From Pseudoalteromonas sp. P1-9 (GTDB lineage: Bacteria > Pseudomonadota > Gammaproteobacteria > Enterobacterales > Alteromonadaceae), in assembly GCF_001399975.1 (NCBI RefSeq), contig NZ_LKBD01000009.1, positions 56,265 through 120,264 of the forward strand: a stretch of DNA of 64,000 nt, read 5' to 3'. The notes beneath the pieces are model-generated. The model was not told where the DNA came from, did not search any database, and saw nothing but the letters and a program-made list of their open reading frames with translations. Below are positions 25,811 through 34,741 of the stretch, piece after piece. The translations under genes were made by a program, and so were the position numbers. How positions within the stretch are numbered: position 1 is the first letter of the stretch; the number at the start of each line of letters is the position of its first letter.

Positions 25811-27934
25811 TTAAAACAGGTAGTTAATACCTAAATTAACCGTAGCGCCTTTGCCTTTCACATTGTAGCCACTGCCTGTGTAAGACTGAGAGCGAGCAGG
25901 GTAGTAATCGTTATTAAGTAAGTTTTCTACACCGCCATATACTTTGAAATCTTGGCTTATTTGGTATGAAGTACTCAAGTTAACAACATTGTAGCTACTT
26001 ACCGGGCCATTGGTGCCTGTGTATACGTCACCTACTTTTTCAAAACGGTCACGGCTGCCAACATGCATCATGGCAAGTGATGCGTGCCAGTCATTTGTGA
26101 TGGTGACATCGGCATAAGCGGCAAACTTAGGCGGGTTAATCGTACTGCCGTTAAGGTATTCATCGGTATCGGTGTTTTTACCTTCTAACCAGCTGTAGTT
26201 AACACCTAGTGTCAGGGTATCGCTTGGTTTTGCTTCAAGTGCCGCTTCAAAACCGTAGATTTCTTGCGGCGAGCGCACGCTTTCGTATTTGCCTGTTGCT
26301 GCATCTTCTACAAGGCTGGTACCGATATTTGATTTACTGATGAAAGTGGCAAACTGGTAGTTGAAAATGCCGTAGTAACCGTCAAAACCAACTTCATAGT
26401 TTTTAATGATTGACGCATCTGTATCAATTTTATTGATGCTTGGTGCAGATGCGGTGCGTAAGGTACGCCCTAAATCTGTCACATCAAAGCCTTCAGAATA
26501 ACTTACAAATGGCATAAAGGTATCAAATGCGTTGTAACGTAAACCAAGGTTGTAGGTTGTTGCGCTGTATTCAATATCGCCGCCAGTGACATTGACTACG
26601 TCACTACAAGTTTTGCGACACACCATAAGGGTTTGAAAGTCATTAACTGATACATCAATTTCTTCATGGCGAAGACCCGCTTTTACTACCCAATCATGAT
26701 TAATTACGAACTTTGATTGTAAATAAAGCGCAGCGTTATCCATGTCCATTTCAGGCGTCCAATCACGGCCATCTACCATGGTTTGCGCTGTCACGTCGTT
26801 GAGTAAATCGATACCGTAAGTGAAGCTTGCCGCTGTGTTATCAAAATCAACTGTAGTATTAAAGTTTGCACGAATACCTGTTTTTTCAGACTCAATCATA
26901 GATTGGCCGCCCGCTAAGTCTAGCTCAGGATCACGGAATTTAGTGCTGTAGAAAAACACATTTTCAAGTTTCTGCCAATAAACATCACCGGTAAATAAGG
27001 TATCGGTAAAGATTTCAGCGTGCTCGTATTGTAACTTTAAGTTGTGGTTACCACGCGGCCCTTGAGGATCGCCCGGGGCTTTAACCCCGCTGGTGTTTTT
27101 CTCAGCGTAGCTTTTTTCGCCGTCGTTAACGGTTTTGTTGATGCTGATATAGTCGGTTTCTTGCTGACCTTCAAAATAGTTGTAAGTAAGCGATAGCGCA
27201 CTTTGGTCGGTTAGGTCGTAGCCGATTTTAGTAAATGCATTTTTAGATTCAAAGCCTGACATCCCATAAAGCAAACCAAGCGGGTCGCCGTCGGCGTCTT
27301 TAATAATGCCGTTATCTTCATAAGCGACATTGGCAACATAACTTAACTTGTTGTTACGACCATCTAGAGTTACATCGGCACGTTTGCCTAGGCTGTCGTT
27401 GAAGTCGGTTGCGGAAAAATTAGTCGCAAGATTAAGTTTACCGTTAAAGCCGTCTTTGCTGTTGGCATTTTTAGTAATGTAGTTGATGATACCGCCCGCA
27501 GCGCCGTTACCATAAATTGAGGTCGCACCCTTAATCACTTCAACGCGTTCAATAACACTTGGATCAAGAGAACGAATTGCTAAACGACCATTTCTTAAGG
27601 GAGTAGATTGCGGTAAACCATCAATTAATACAAGCGCACTACGGCCACGTAAGTTTTGACCTGAACTACTGTTAGTGCCAGTGTTTGGCCCCATGCCTGG
27701 TACCTGAATGGCTAAAATGCTTTGCAATTCATTGGTTACTTCCATGTTTCTTAGTAGCGCTTGCTGATCGACAATCACTACCGACGCGGTTACTTCATCT
27801 AAACGTTCTTCAACACGGCTGCCCGTTACGATAATGCGTTCCATATCTTTGGCTTGCTGTTCGGCGTTGGGTGCGTCGGCAAATACGGCACCTGAAACAA
27901 AGAGCGCGGTTAGGCTGAGGGAGGTTTTTAACAT
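25811..27934 (-). CDS. TonB-dependent outer-membrane receptor, probably siderophore
   Basis: 707 residues: signal peptide (1-19), TonB box-like RIIVTGSR near residue 35, plug domain (about 45-160) with LVLIDGLPQSTPLRNGRL and IERVEVIKGATSIYGNGAAGGIINYITK, and a 22-strand barrel ending in the required C-terminal aromatic (LGINYLF). The closing segment VKVYGGVENLLNNDYYPARSQ type is present (KVYGGVENLLNNDYYPA). The plug style fits FecA/IutA-like ferric-siderophore receptors. A Fur-like box lies 44 bp upstream, supporting iron control. The PepSY iron operon is 6 kb away. Confidence 0.9.
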   Translation of the reverse strand: MLKTSLSLTALFVSGAVFADAPNAEQQAKDMERIIVTGSRVEERLDEVTASVVIVDQQALLRNMEVTNELQSILAIQVPGMGPNTGTNSSSGQNLRGRSALVLIDGLPQSTPLRNGRLAIRSLDPSVIERVEVIKGATSIYGNGAAGGIINYITKNANSKDGFNGKLNLATNFSATDFNDSLGKRADVTLDGRNNKLSYVANVAYEDNGIIKDADGDPLGLLYGMSGFESKNAFTKIGYDLTDQSALSLTYNYFEGQQETDYISINKTVNDGEKSYAEKNTSGVKAPGDPQGPRGNHNLKLQYEHAEIFTDTLFTGDVYWQKLENVFFYSTKFRDPELDLAGGQSMIESEKTGIRANFNTTVDFDNTAASFTYGIDLLNDVTAQTMVDGRDWTPEMDMDNAALYLQSKFVINHDWVVKAGLRHEEIDVSVNDFQTLMVCRKTCSDVVNVTGGDIEYSATTYNLGLRYNAFDTFMPFVSYSEGFDVTDLGRTLRTASAPSINKIDTDASIIKNYEVGFDGYYGIFNYQFATFISKSNIGTSLVEDAATGKYESVRSPQEIYGFEAALEAKPSDTLTLGVNYSWLEGKNTDTDEYLNGSTINPPKFAAYADVTITNDWHASLAMMHVGSRDRFEKVGDVYTGTNGPVSSYNVVNLSTSYQISQDFKVYGGVENLLNNDYYPARSQSYTGSGYNVKGKGATVNLGINYLF

Positions 27935-27977
27935 GGTTGATCCGATACTTGAGTAAAAAAATTAGTGCGGATGTTAA

Positions 27978-27992
27978 TGATATTAATTATTA
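27978..27992. promoter_or_regulatory. Fur-like box ahead of the TonB receptor
   Basis: TGATATTAATTATTA matches the Fur 7-1-7 core TGATAAT-N-ATTATCA at 11 of 14 fixed positions, 44 bp ahead of the start. The whole surrounding segment is AT-rich, so chance is a risk. Confidence 0.45.
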
Positions 27993-28173
27993 ATTGCAAT
28001 AAGTGAGGGGCTGCTGAGTTTTATTTATTTACTATTTTAATTATATGTATCAAAGAGCTAGTTACAGTTTTACTGAATGACTCACCCAGAGAAGCAGTGT
28101 ATTACTTGTTTTGGTACGTATTAACTAGATTGTAATTGCGGGACCTTGATTCTAGTTGATAACAAGACATAAT

Positions 28174-29298
28174 TTAAGTTAGCGAGTGTTTACTTGGGGT
28201 TTTAGTTGCGTCTAATAATCTAGAAAACTCATTACTCGAGCCGAGCAGTGATTTTTTAATATCGCGCCATTCGTGGCGATGATGACCAAATTGGTCTTGC
28301 CATAAGGCAATCGTTGGTTGATCTGGTTTAAACACAGTGCAGCCTCGCTTTATAAACTCCTGTTCACAGTTTGATTCGATATGACTGACATTACTTAGCT
28401 GAGATAAAAAGGTTTTTTCAGCGGCATCGTTAACAGCTAAGCGCAGTGTTTGCGGTAAGGTGTTAAGCCACTTTTGACTGACTATGTTGACCCAAGTATC
28501 AGGTACGGTGTTAAGCTGCGCAATGGTTGCGATTTCGTCACGTAAATTATTTGGACCTGCATACAGGCCGATTATACCGGGGTCGAGTACCTGAAACTTG
28601 CCTAAGCGCGCCATACTCGCGACATTCGCCCAGTTAACCTCCACAATATGTGCACTGGTCATGGCATAAAAGTGTTTTAGCACCTTGCTTGCGGGTACGC
28701 GTAGCACCATATTCTTTAAGTCTGTTGGTGTTTTGACCACTGTATTGGCAAGTTTTGTGGTACTTAGTGTACGTGCGCCTGTAATGTAGTGATATAAAAT
28801 AGCCAATTTACCTTGTTTTGCTATTTTTTCAATTACGTTTTGCTGCCAGTACGGCGAACTAATTAGATTCAAAAAGGCTTGATTGTTACCTGCCCAAAAT
28901 GGAATGTTTAGAATATCTAGAAGTGGTAACGCGCGCGATAAATTTGCAACTGAAATGAGCGCAGCGTCGACTTGCCCTCGCGAAACAGCCGCCATCAGGT
29001 CAGTGCCAATGCCCATTTCGCCTTGTTCGTGGATATCAACATAGATTTTGCCTTGTGACAGGCTTTGAATATTGCGTTTAAACTCGATGTGTAAATGTGG
29101 AACGAATGAGGCATCTGAGGTGTGATAGGGCGATGCGAATACTAAGGTGTGCTCTGCAGTTTGTTTTATCGCTTCATCTTGTGCAATATCGTCAGCACTT
29201 AACTTTGCTGTTGCAGCGGTTACATTGCCAAACGGAAAAAGCGAGCTTGCAACAAGCGCGCTCGACGATTTGATAAAATAACGACGTGATATTGGCAT
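28174..29298 (-). CDS. TRAP-type DctP solute-binding protein with Tat signal, orphan
   Basis: 374 residues. The N-terminus SRRYFIKSS is a twin-arginine motif followed by a hydrophobic segment and AxA-type cleavage region (VTAATA). The DctP fold follows: LVFASPYHTSDASFVPHLHIEF, GEMGIGTDLMAAVSRGQVDAALIS, PLLDILNIPFWA, and the binding-site region LVLRVPASKVLKHFYAMTSA near residue 195. TRAP uptake normally needs DctQ and DctM, and neither is nearby. The Tat signal implies folding in the cytoplasm before export. Substrate unknown. Confidence 0.82.
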   Translation of the reverse strand: MPISRRYFIKSSSALVASSLFPFGNVTAATAKLSADDIAQDEAIKQTAEHTLVFASPYHTSDASFVPHLHIEFKRNIQSLSQGKIYVDIHEQGEMGIGTDLMAAVSRGQVDAALISVANLSRALPLLDILNIPFWAGNNQAFLNLISSPYWQQNVIEKIAKQGKLAILYHYITGARTLSTTKLANTVVKTPTDLKNMVLRVPASKVLKHFYAMTSAHIVEVNWANVASMARLGKFQVLDPGIIGLYAGPNNLRDEIATIAQLNTVPDTWVNIVSQKWLNTLPQTLRLAVNDAAEKTFLSQLSNVSHIESNCEQEFIKRGCTVFKPDQPTIALWQDQFGHHRHEWRDIKKSLLGSSNEFSRLLDATKTPSKHSLT

Positions 29299-29356
29299 AT
29301 TTTAAGTTTAGCCAAGTTCACGGTGCTTTCAATGCGCACTAGGGCTGTTTTATTTG

Positions 29357-29530
29357 TTAGTCAGATACATCTTTAATCGTAAAAGACTCAAAAATCTCCT
29401 CTTCTTGCTCTAGTTTTTCTGCCCACGCGGTTACGCCGTCTAGTGATAGATTAGGTCCTGCCACATAACGTTGCACGCTGTCATCTTCACTGATCGCAAA
29501 TTCAATTAGATATCGTTTAGTTGTCATCAT
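29357..29530 (-). CDS. Small protein of unknown function
   Basis: About 57 residues (MMTTKRYLIEFAISEDDSVQ...), acidic, ending EEEIFESFTIKDVSD. Longer starts at ATG 29557 or GTG 29596 are possible. No family recognised. The gap to the nuclease gene (29531-29846) shows no confident promoter or RNA. Confidence 0.5.
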   Translation of the reverse strand: MMTTKRYLIEFAISEDDSVQRYVAGPNLSLDGVTAWAEKLEQEEEIFESFTIKDVSD

Positions 29531-29846
29531 ATTGCCACCGATGATTTGTATGCTCATCTTTTGGTTTACCCGTTTTTGATTACAAATTAATGACACAGTT
29601 TGAAGAAATTTTAAACAATTACTTTTACCTCCTGTTTACATTTGTTATCGAAACTGCAAACCCCTTGCTCTGTATGGCCTACAGCAGACTTAATCGAAAT
29701 TCAAATAGAGTTTTGACTCTAAATGTAAGGAAATTGTAAAGATAATACTTTAAAGTAGCGCGGCAATAATTTCAAAAAGTTGCACAGGAAGAAGTATGCA
29801 AAGGATGGTATTGATTTGAATTTTTAATAAAAACAAATGGATAACC

Positions 29847-31607
29847 ATGAATCTCTCACGCTTAAAAATCGTAACATCAATTATTGTTGCAAGTTATGCA
29901 ACGCAATCGCTGGCAGCAGCACCTGAAAATTACTATCAATTGGCTGATCAATCTTCGCCAACTAAACTAAAACAAAGCCTACATAACATCATTAAAGGGC
30001 ATACTAAAATTCCGTATACCTCATCCAGCACCGACACTTGGGATGTACTGGAAATTGCGGATCAAGATCCAGCAAATAGTAATAACGTGATTGATGTGTA
30101 TAAAAACGCTAGCTATGCAAAAGTTGGCGGCGGCAACACTCAGTATAATCGCGAACATAGTTGGCCAAAGTCGTACGGCTTTCCAAGTGACGGCAGCAAT
30201 AATTACCCTTACACTGATTTGCACCATTTGTTTATTGCTGATAGCAGTTACAACTCAAGCCGCAGTAATAAACCGTATGCAACGTGCAGCGATGCGGCGT
30301 GTATTGTAAAAGCAACGGAGCTTAACAATAATCGCGGCGGTGGCTCAGATGATATTAACTTAACGTTGGGTTCAGGTGCGACGGGAACATGGCAAACGTG
30401 GCCTGCACGCCGTGGTGATGTAGCGCGTGCACTTATGTATTTAGCAGTGCGTTATGAAGGTGGTAGTCACTCAATCACAGGAGTGTTAGAACCCGATCTT
30501 ATTCTGACCGATGATCGCATGTTGATTGAGGGCTCAAAAACAGGTGGCAATGAAGCGATTGCTTACATGGGACTAAAATCTACCTTGCTGGCATGGCATA
30601 AAGCCGATCCAGTAGACAGTTTTGAAACGCGCCGAAACGACGCAATCTTTGAGCATCAAGGCAATCGTAACCCATTTATTGACCATCCAGAGTTTGTTGC
30701 ATGTGTATTTGAAAGCAGCTGCTCAGGTAATGGCCCTGATACCGGCACGCCGAGTGACAGCACACCTTGGATTAACGAGCTTCACTATGACAATGACGGC
30801 ACCGACGTAAACGAGGGTGTTGAAATTGCGGGTGCAGCAGGCATTGATCTCAGCGGTTGGTCGCTGGTGGCATACAATGGCAATGGCGGCAGCGCTTATA
30901 AAACCGTAAGTTTATCGGGTGTACTTGCAGATCAGCAGGGCGGCTTCGGTACGCAATTCTTTGCGATTGCAGGTTTGCAAAATGGTGCGGCTGATGGCAT
31001 TGCACTGATAAATTCGAAAAATGAAGTGGTGCAATTTTTAAGCTACGAAGGCAGTTTAACCGCAACAGATGGCCCAGCTAACGGCTTAACATCGACAGAT
31101 ATTGGTGCAGCTGAAAACACCAGTACCGCAGTCGGCATGTCACTGCAGCTAAAAGGCACCGGTAACGTGTATAGCGACTTTAGTTGGCAACTGGCATCAG
31201 CTACATCAAATCAAGTAAATTCAGGTCAAACATTCGAAGGTGGTAGCACAACACCCACCGAGCCAGAGCAGTCAATATTTACCAATACGACAGCAACGGC
31301 AATTCCTGATAACGCGTCAGTAACATCAAACTTAGCGGTAACGCGTTTTGGCAGTGCCAACACTATTTCGATTGATGTGGACATTACGCATACCTATCGT
31401 GGTGATATTAGCTTGGTGTTAATCGCTCCCGACGGCAGCGAGTTTACGCTTAAAAGTAAAAATGGCTCAGACTCTGCTAATGACGTAAAAGCACAGTACT
31501 CAGTAACAACCTCATCGGTTGCAAATGGCGAGTGGCAGCTACGCGTAGAAGACAACTATCGTAAAGATACGGGCACGCTAAACAGTTGGTCAATTACCTT
31601 TAAATAA
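29847..31607 (+). CDS. Secreted endonuclease I with lamin-tail-like and P domains
   Basis: 586 residues: signal peptide (1-23), endonuclease I domain (about 30-285) with the catalytic stretch NREHSWPKSYG (general-base His, metal-binding Asn/Glu) and DLHHLFIADSSYNSSRSNKPY; a lamin-tail-like domain (about 305-460, PWINELHYDNDGTDVNEGVE); and a C-terminal P domain (about 475-586, VDITHTYRGDISLVLIAPDG to TLNSWSITFK). The P domain resembles that of the S8 protease at 3975. The protein likely degrades extracellular DNA or RNA for nutrients. Confidence 0.92.
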   Translation: MNLSRLKIVTSIIVASYATQSLAAAPENYYQLADQSSPTKLKQSLHNIIKGHTKIPYTSSSTDTWDVLEIADQDPANSNNVIDVYKNASYAKVGGGNTQYNREHSWPKSYGFPSDGSNNYPYTDLHHLFIADSSYNSSRSNKPYATCSDAACIVKATELNNNRGGGSDDINLTLGSGATGTWQTWPARRGDVARALMYLAVRYEGGSHSITGVLEPDLILTDDRMLIEGSKTGGNEAIAYMGLKSTLLAWHKADPVDSFETRRNDAIFEHQGNRNPFIDHPEFVACVFESSCSGNGPDTGTPSDSTPWINELHYDNDGTDVNEGVEIAGAAGIDLSGWSLVAYNGNGGSAYKTVSLSGVLADQQGGFGTQFFAIAGLQNGAADGIALINSKNEVVQFLSYEGSLTATDGPANGLTSTDIGAAENTSTAVGMSLQLKGTGNVYSDFSWQLASATSNQVNSGQTFEGGSTTPTEPEQSIFTNTTATAIPDNASVTSNLAVTRFGSANTISIDVDITHTYRGDISLVLIAPDGSEFTLKSKNGSDSANDVKAQYSVTTSSVANGEWQLRVEDNYRKDTGTLNSWSITFK

Positions 31608-31646
31608 TGGCATTTATAGTTAGGTAAATCGTAATTTTAACAATGA

Positions 31647-31672
31647 AGCGCCAATGACATCTGGCGCTTTTT
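31647..31672 (+). terminator. Terminator after the nuclease
   Basis: AGCGCCA/TGGCGCT stem with an 8-base loop followed by five T, 40 bp after the stop. Confidence 0.8.
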
Positions 31673-31744
31673 GTATTTGCTTAATGCATAAGTTTGGTAT
31701 TTGCGTGACTAATCATGTTTTTTAAAAAATCGATCACAGTATAA

Positions 31745-31876
31745 TCAGTACCGCCATTTTTTATACAGCGTTAGCGCGTGTGAAAACCCTTCTTTTGCTT
31801 TTAAGTATTGCTCTGTTCGCATATAAGCGAAGGCTAAACTCTTTTGGCGTAACTCAATAGCGGCAAGTATTAGCAA
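31745..31876 (-). CDS. Possible 43-residue protein or remnant
   Basis: A minus-strand frame from TTG 31876 would encode about 43 residues including IELRQKSLAFAYMRTEQYLK and AKEGFSHALTLYKKWRY. The composition is protein-like, with an amphipathic, TPR-like helix pattern. It begins 25 bp after the stop of the 95-residue gene. No clear ribosome site is seen, so it may be a remnant or chance. The rest of 31608-31900 holds only the nuclease terminator. Confidence 0.3.
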   Translation of the reverse strand: MLILAAIELRQKSLAFAYMRTEQYLKAKEGFSHALTLYKKWRY

Positions 31877-31900
31877 ACCTAGTTTGATTAACTTCTATTT

Positions 31901-32188
31901 TTATTCGTAAAGCTTATCTGTTGCTTCTTTGAGTCCTGAGTGCGGTAAAAACTGATCTGTAATGGTCAAAATTGAGTGAAGATTATTTTTTAGTTTATCA
32001 AGTTCTATGCTTCCTGGTTTCATAGCTGTTTGTAATAAATGAATCGCCATATCTGCTAACAGAATACGCTGCTTTTCTAGCCACTCTTCATCTCCCTTGG
32101 TCGCGGAGTTATTGAGGTAACTATCTTCTACCAAACTATGCAATTGCCAACTTGTTTTTATTAGTTTATTTCTTTCAATATCATTCAC
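31901..32188 (-). CDS. Small helical protein of unknown function
   Basis: 95 residues, apparently all helical (NKLIKTSWQLHSLVEDSYLN, LEKQRILLADMAIHLLQTAM, LDKLKNNLHSILTITDQFL). It starts with GTG, and GAGGG lies 7 bases before it, which supports translation. No family recognised; no signal or membrane segment. Confidence 0.6.
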   Translation of the reverse strand: MNDIERNKLIKTSWQLHSLVEDSYLNNSATKGDEEWLEKQRILLADMAIHLLQTAMKPGSIELDKLKNNLHSILTITDQFLPHSGLKEATDKLYE

Positions 32189-32696
32189 TGTTTATCCCTC
32201 AAACATTTAAAAGCTAATAAATCAGACTTTGCAAAGTTGCTTAGCTTGTAAAATACGAAAAAAGCAAAATAACAAAATCTTAATCTATTGAAAAATTAAT
32301 TAAGTTATAAGAAATAAATTGAATGTATGTGAACGATTAATATTTGCTCATTGCGACTAGATATAAAATAAGTGCTGAAAAGTAGTGTTCTAATATCCGC
32401 TCGAAAGAGTCTCATTTTGCATTCCAGATAAATGGATACTCAGAATAGTCACACACAAAACGTCATTCCACATAAGCTACTCTCATCTTTAAACGTAGTT
32501 CAAGTGCAATTCTATGTTGTATCTAAGGTTGGCACATTGAGTTTAATGTGTATGCCTAAATTAAACCTTGGTGTGCTTGATAAGCATGTAACGTAATCAA
32601 ACCGACTTCTTTTATTAATTATTCAGTAACTTATTTTTCATATTAACGCGACACCATAGGGCGCGAATTTAATTACCGTCACTTATGGAAAATAAA
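32189..32696. other. Gene-free interval of about 0.5 kb
   Basis: AT-rich, stop codons in all frames, no RNA gene, repeat or convincing promoter recognised. It must hold the promoters of the divergent 95-residue gene and the PhoX-like gene. Confidence 0.6.
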
Positions 32697-34523
32697 ATGG
32701 AACATAAAAAAATAAAAATGAGCGCACTTGCGCTGTCAGTATTACTCGCGCTAACGGCTTGTTCAGATGGCGATGATGGTGCGCAAGGCCCAACAGGCGC
32801 TGCAGGCCAAAATGGCACTGATGGTTTAGATGGCACAAATGGTAGCGATGGCTCAGCTGGCAAACTAACGCGCCTTGCAACAGTGCCAACAGGCGCGGAA
32901 GTGACGGGTATCTTTTTATCACAAGAAGGTGATTTATTTTTCAATGCCCAACACCCATCAGACAGCAACACAGTAACGAATGCTGCAGGTAAAACATTCC
33001 AAACAGGTACTGTGGGTGTGCTTGCTGGCGTTAATTTTAATAACCTACCAGAAACGCTGGTTGACTCACCTGTACCTGTGAGCGATGAAGAACGCCAAAC
33101 GGTAATGAGCGCGTACGGTCAATATCAAATTCTCGGCCAAACGGGCGATACTTATGACGGTAAGTTAGCAAAAGGCTTAGGTCATATTTATTCAATGGTA
33201 GGTGATGAGCTTATTCTTGAAAACGACATGCCAGATTTTAACGGCTTTATTCAAACGGGCGCGGGTAAAGGCTATTTATTCACTAACTGGGAAATGTACC
33301 CGGGTGGTATGAGTCGTATGGCAATTGAAAAAGATAATCAAGGTAGCTGGACAGTTACTGATGCCATGATGCTTGATTTTGATGGTGTAAAAGGCACTGC
33401 TGCAAACTGTTTTGGTTCAGTAACCCCGTGGAATACACCGCTCACATCAGAAGAGTGGATTGTAGATTCAAAAGTAGATACCACCACCCACCCAGATTGG
33501 AATAACCCTGCGGTAATGAATACAGATATCATTGGCTACATGTGGCAACTTACCGCACCGGATGCGCCAAACCCGTATCGCTATGGTTATATTGCCGAAG
33601 TACAAAACCCAACTTCAAATGAGCCAATGGTAGTTAAGCACTATGCATTGGGCCGTTTTGAGCATGAAAACGCAACGGTAATGCCAGATGGTAAAACGGT
33701 GTATCTATCACAAGATGATACCGGTGGTGTGTTATTTAAATTTGTTGCAGATACACCTGAAGATTTAAGTGCAGGTACGCTTTATGGCGCTAAATTAACT
33801 CAAGATGTTGGTCAGAATGACCCTGCGACGACAGGCTTTGATGTAGCGTGGGTTGAACTTGGTCACGGCGACAATGCAATGATTGAAGCATGGATTGCTG
33901 ATTTTGACGGTATTGGCACCGATCAATACGTTGAAGGCGAAACGAGCTACATGACCATGGCTGACGTGGAAGCGTGGGCAAATGGCGCGGCAACTTACCC
34001 AACGGTTGCCAATGGTGGCGGTAAAGTTACCGCAGGTGAGCCGATGGATAACCGTGTTGTATTCCTAGAGTCACGTCAAGCGGCGCGTTTAAAAGGTGCC
34101 ACGGCAGAATGGCGTAAGCTTGAAGGTATTTCAATTAATACCAAGCGTGCGCAAGAAGCAATTGAAGGCGTAAACACCATTGATGGTGAAGATGTACGTG
34201 ATGCGTACGTGTACCTTGCGATTGCCGATTTAGATAACACGCTAATTGATAACGAAGGTGATATTCAGCTATCAAGCCGCGTTAAAGATTGTGGTGGTGT
34301 TTATCGTGCAAAACTAGAAGAAGGTTATAACATCAGCCGTATCGAACCATTAGTAATGGGTTCAACCTACCGCAGCAGCTTATCAGGTGCAGCACGTTGT
34401 GATGTTGACCAGTTATCACAACCAGATAACGTTATCGTAATGGACGACGGCCGCATCATCATTGGTGAAGACGGTTTCCAAGAAAACAATACGCTTTGGC
34501 TTTATGAGCCTGTGAAAAAGTAA
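32697..34523 (+). CDS. PhoX-like (DUF839) lipoprotein with a collagen-like linker
   Basis: About 608 residues. Lipoprotein signal with lipobox LTAC, then a short collagen-like Gly-x-y run (GAQGPTGAAGQNGTDGLDG and on, about nine triplets), then a PhoX/DUF839 domain to the end. Family-like parts include GYLFTNWEMYPGG, NCFGSVTPWNTPLTSEEW, LGRFEHENATVMPDGKTVYL and VVFLESRQAARLKGATAEWR. PhoX proteins are calcium/iron phosphatases, but many DUF839 members are untested. The Gly-x-y run probably acts as a stalk. ATG 32697 is preferred for its GGAAA; ATG 32685 is possible. Confidence 0.82.
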   Translation: MEHKKIKMSALALSVLLALTACSDGDDGAQGPTGAAGQNGTDGLDGTNGSDGSAGKLTRLATVPTGAEVTGIFLSQEGDLFFNAQHPSDSNTVTNAAGKTFQTGTVGVLAGVNFNNLPETLVDSPVPVSDEERQTVMSAYGQYQILGQTGDTYDGKLAKGLGHIYSMVGDELILENDMPDFNGFIQTGAGKGYLFTNWEMYPGGMSRMAIEKDNQGSWTVTDAMMLDFDGVKGTAANCFGSVTPWNTPLTSEEWIVDSKVDTTTHPDWNNPAVMNTDIIGYMWQLTAPDAPNPYRYGYIAEVQNPTSNEPMVVKHYALGRFEHENATVMPDGKTVYLSQDDTGGVLFKFVADTPEDLSAGTLYGAKLTQDVGQNDPATTGFDVAWVELGHGDNAMIEAWIADFDGIGTDQYVEGETSYMTMADVEAWANGAATYPTVANGGGKVTAGEPMDNRVVFLESRQAARLKGATAEWRKLEGISINTKRAQEAIEGVNTIDGEDVRDAYVYLAIADLDNTLIDNEGDIQLSSRVKDCGGVYRAKLEEGYNISRIEPLVMGSTYRSSLSGAARCDVDQLSQPDNVIVMDDGRIIIGEDGFQENNTLWLYEPVKK

Positions 34524-34741
34524 GCAGTTGTTTTAAGAGAAGTGAATAATACCAATTCACTTAAGTAGCGGATCATCCTAGCGGACTAAATATCATGCTA
34601 ACTGCGTTAGAATTTATCAATGTAGAACAACTGCATAAGAAAAATTCCGCCTTGTTACCATTTCATTTATTGAGCGCTATTGTTGATCACATACTTTACA
34701 GAATTGGTATAAGCACTTCTCATTTAGTTGGAAGAATGAGT

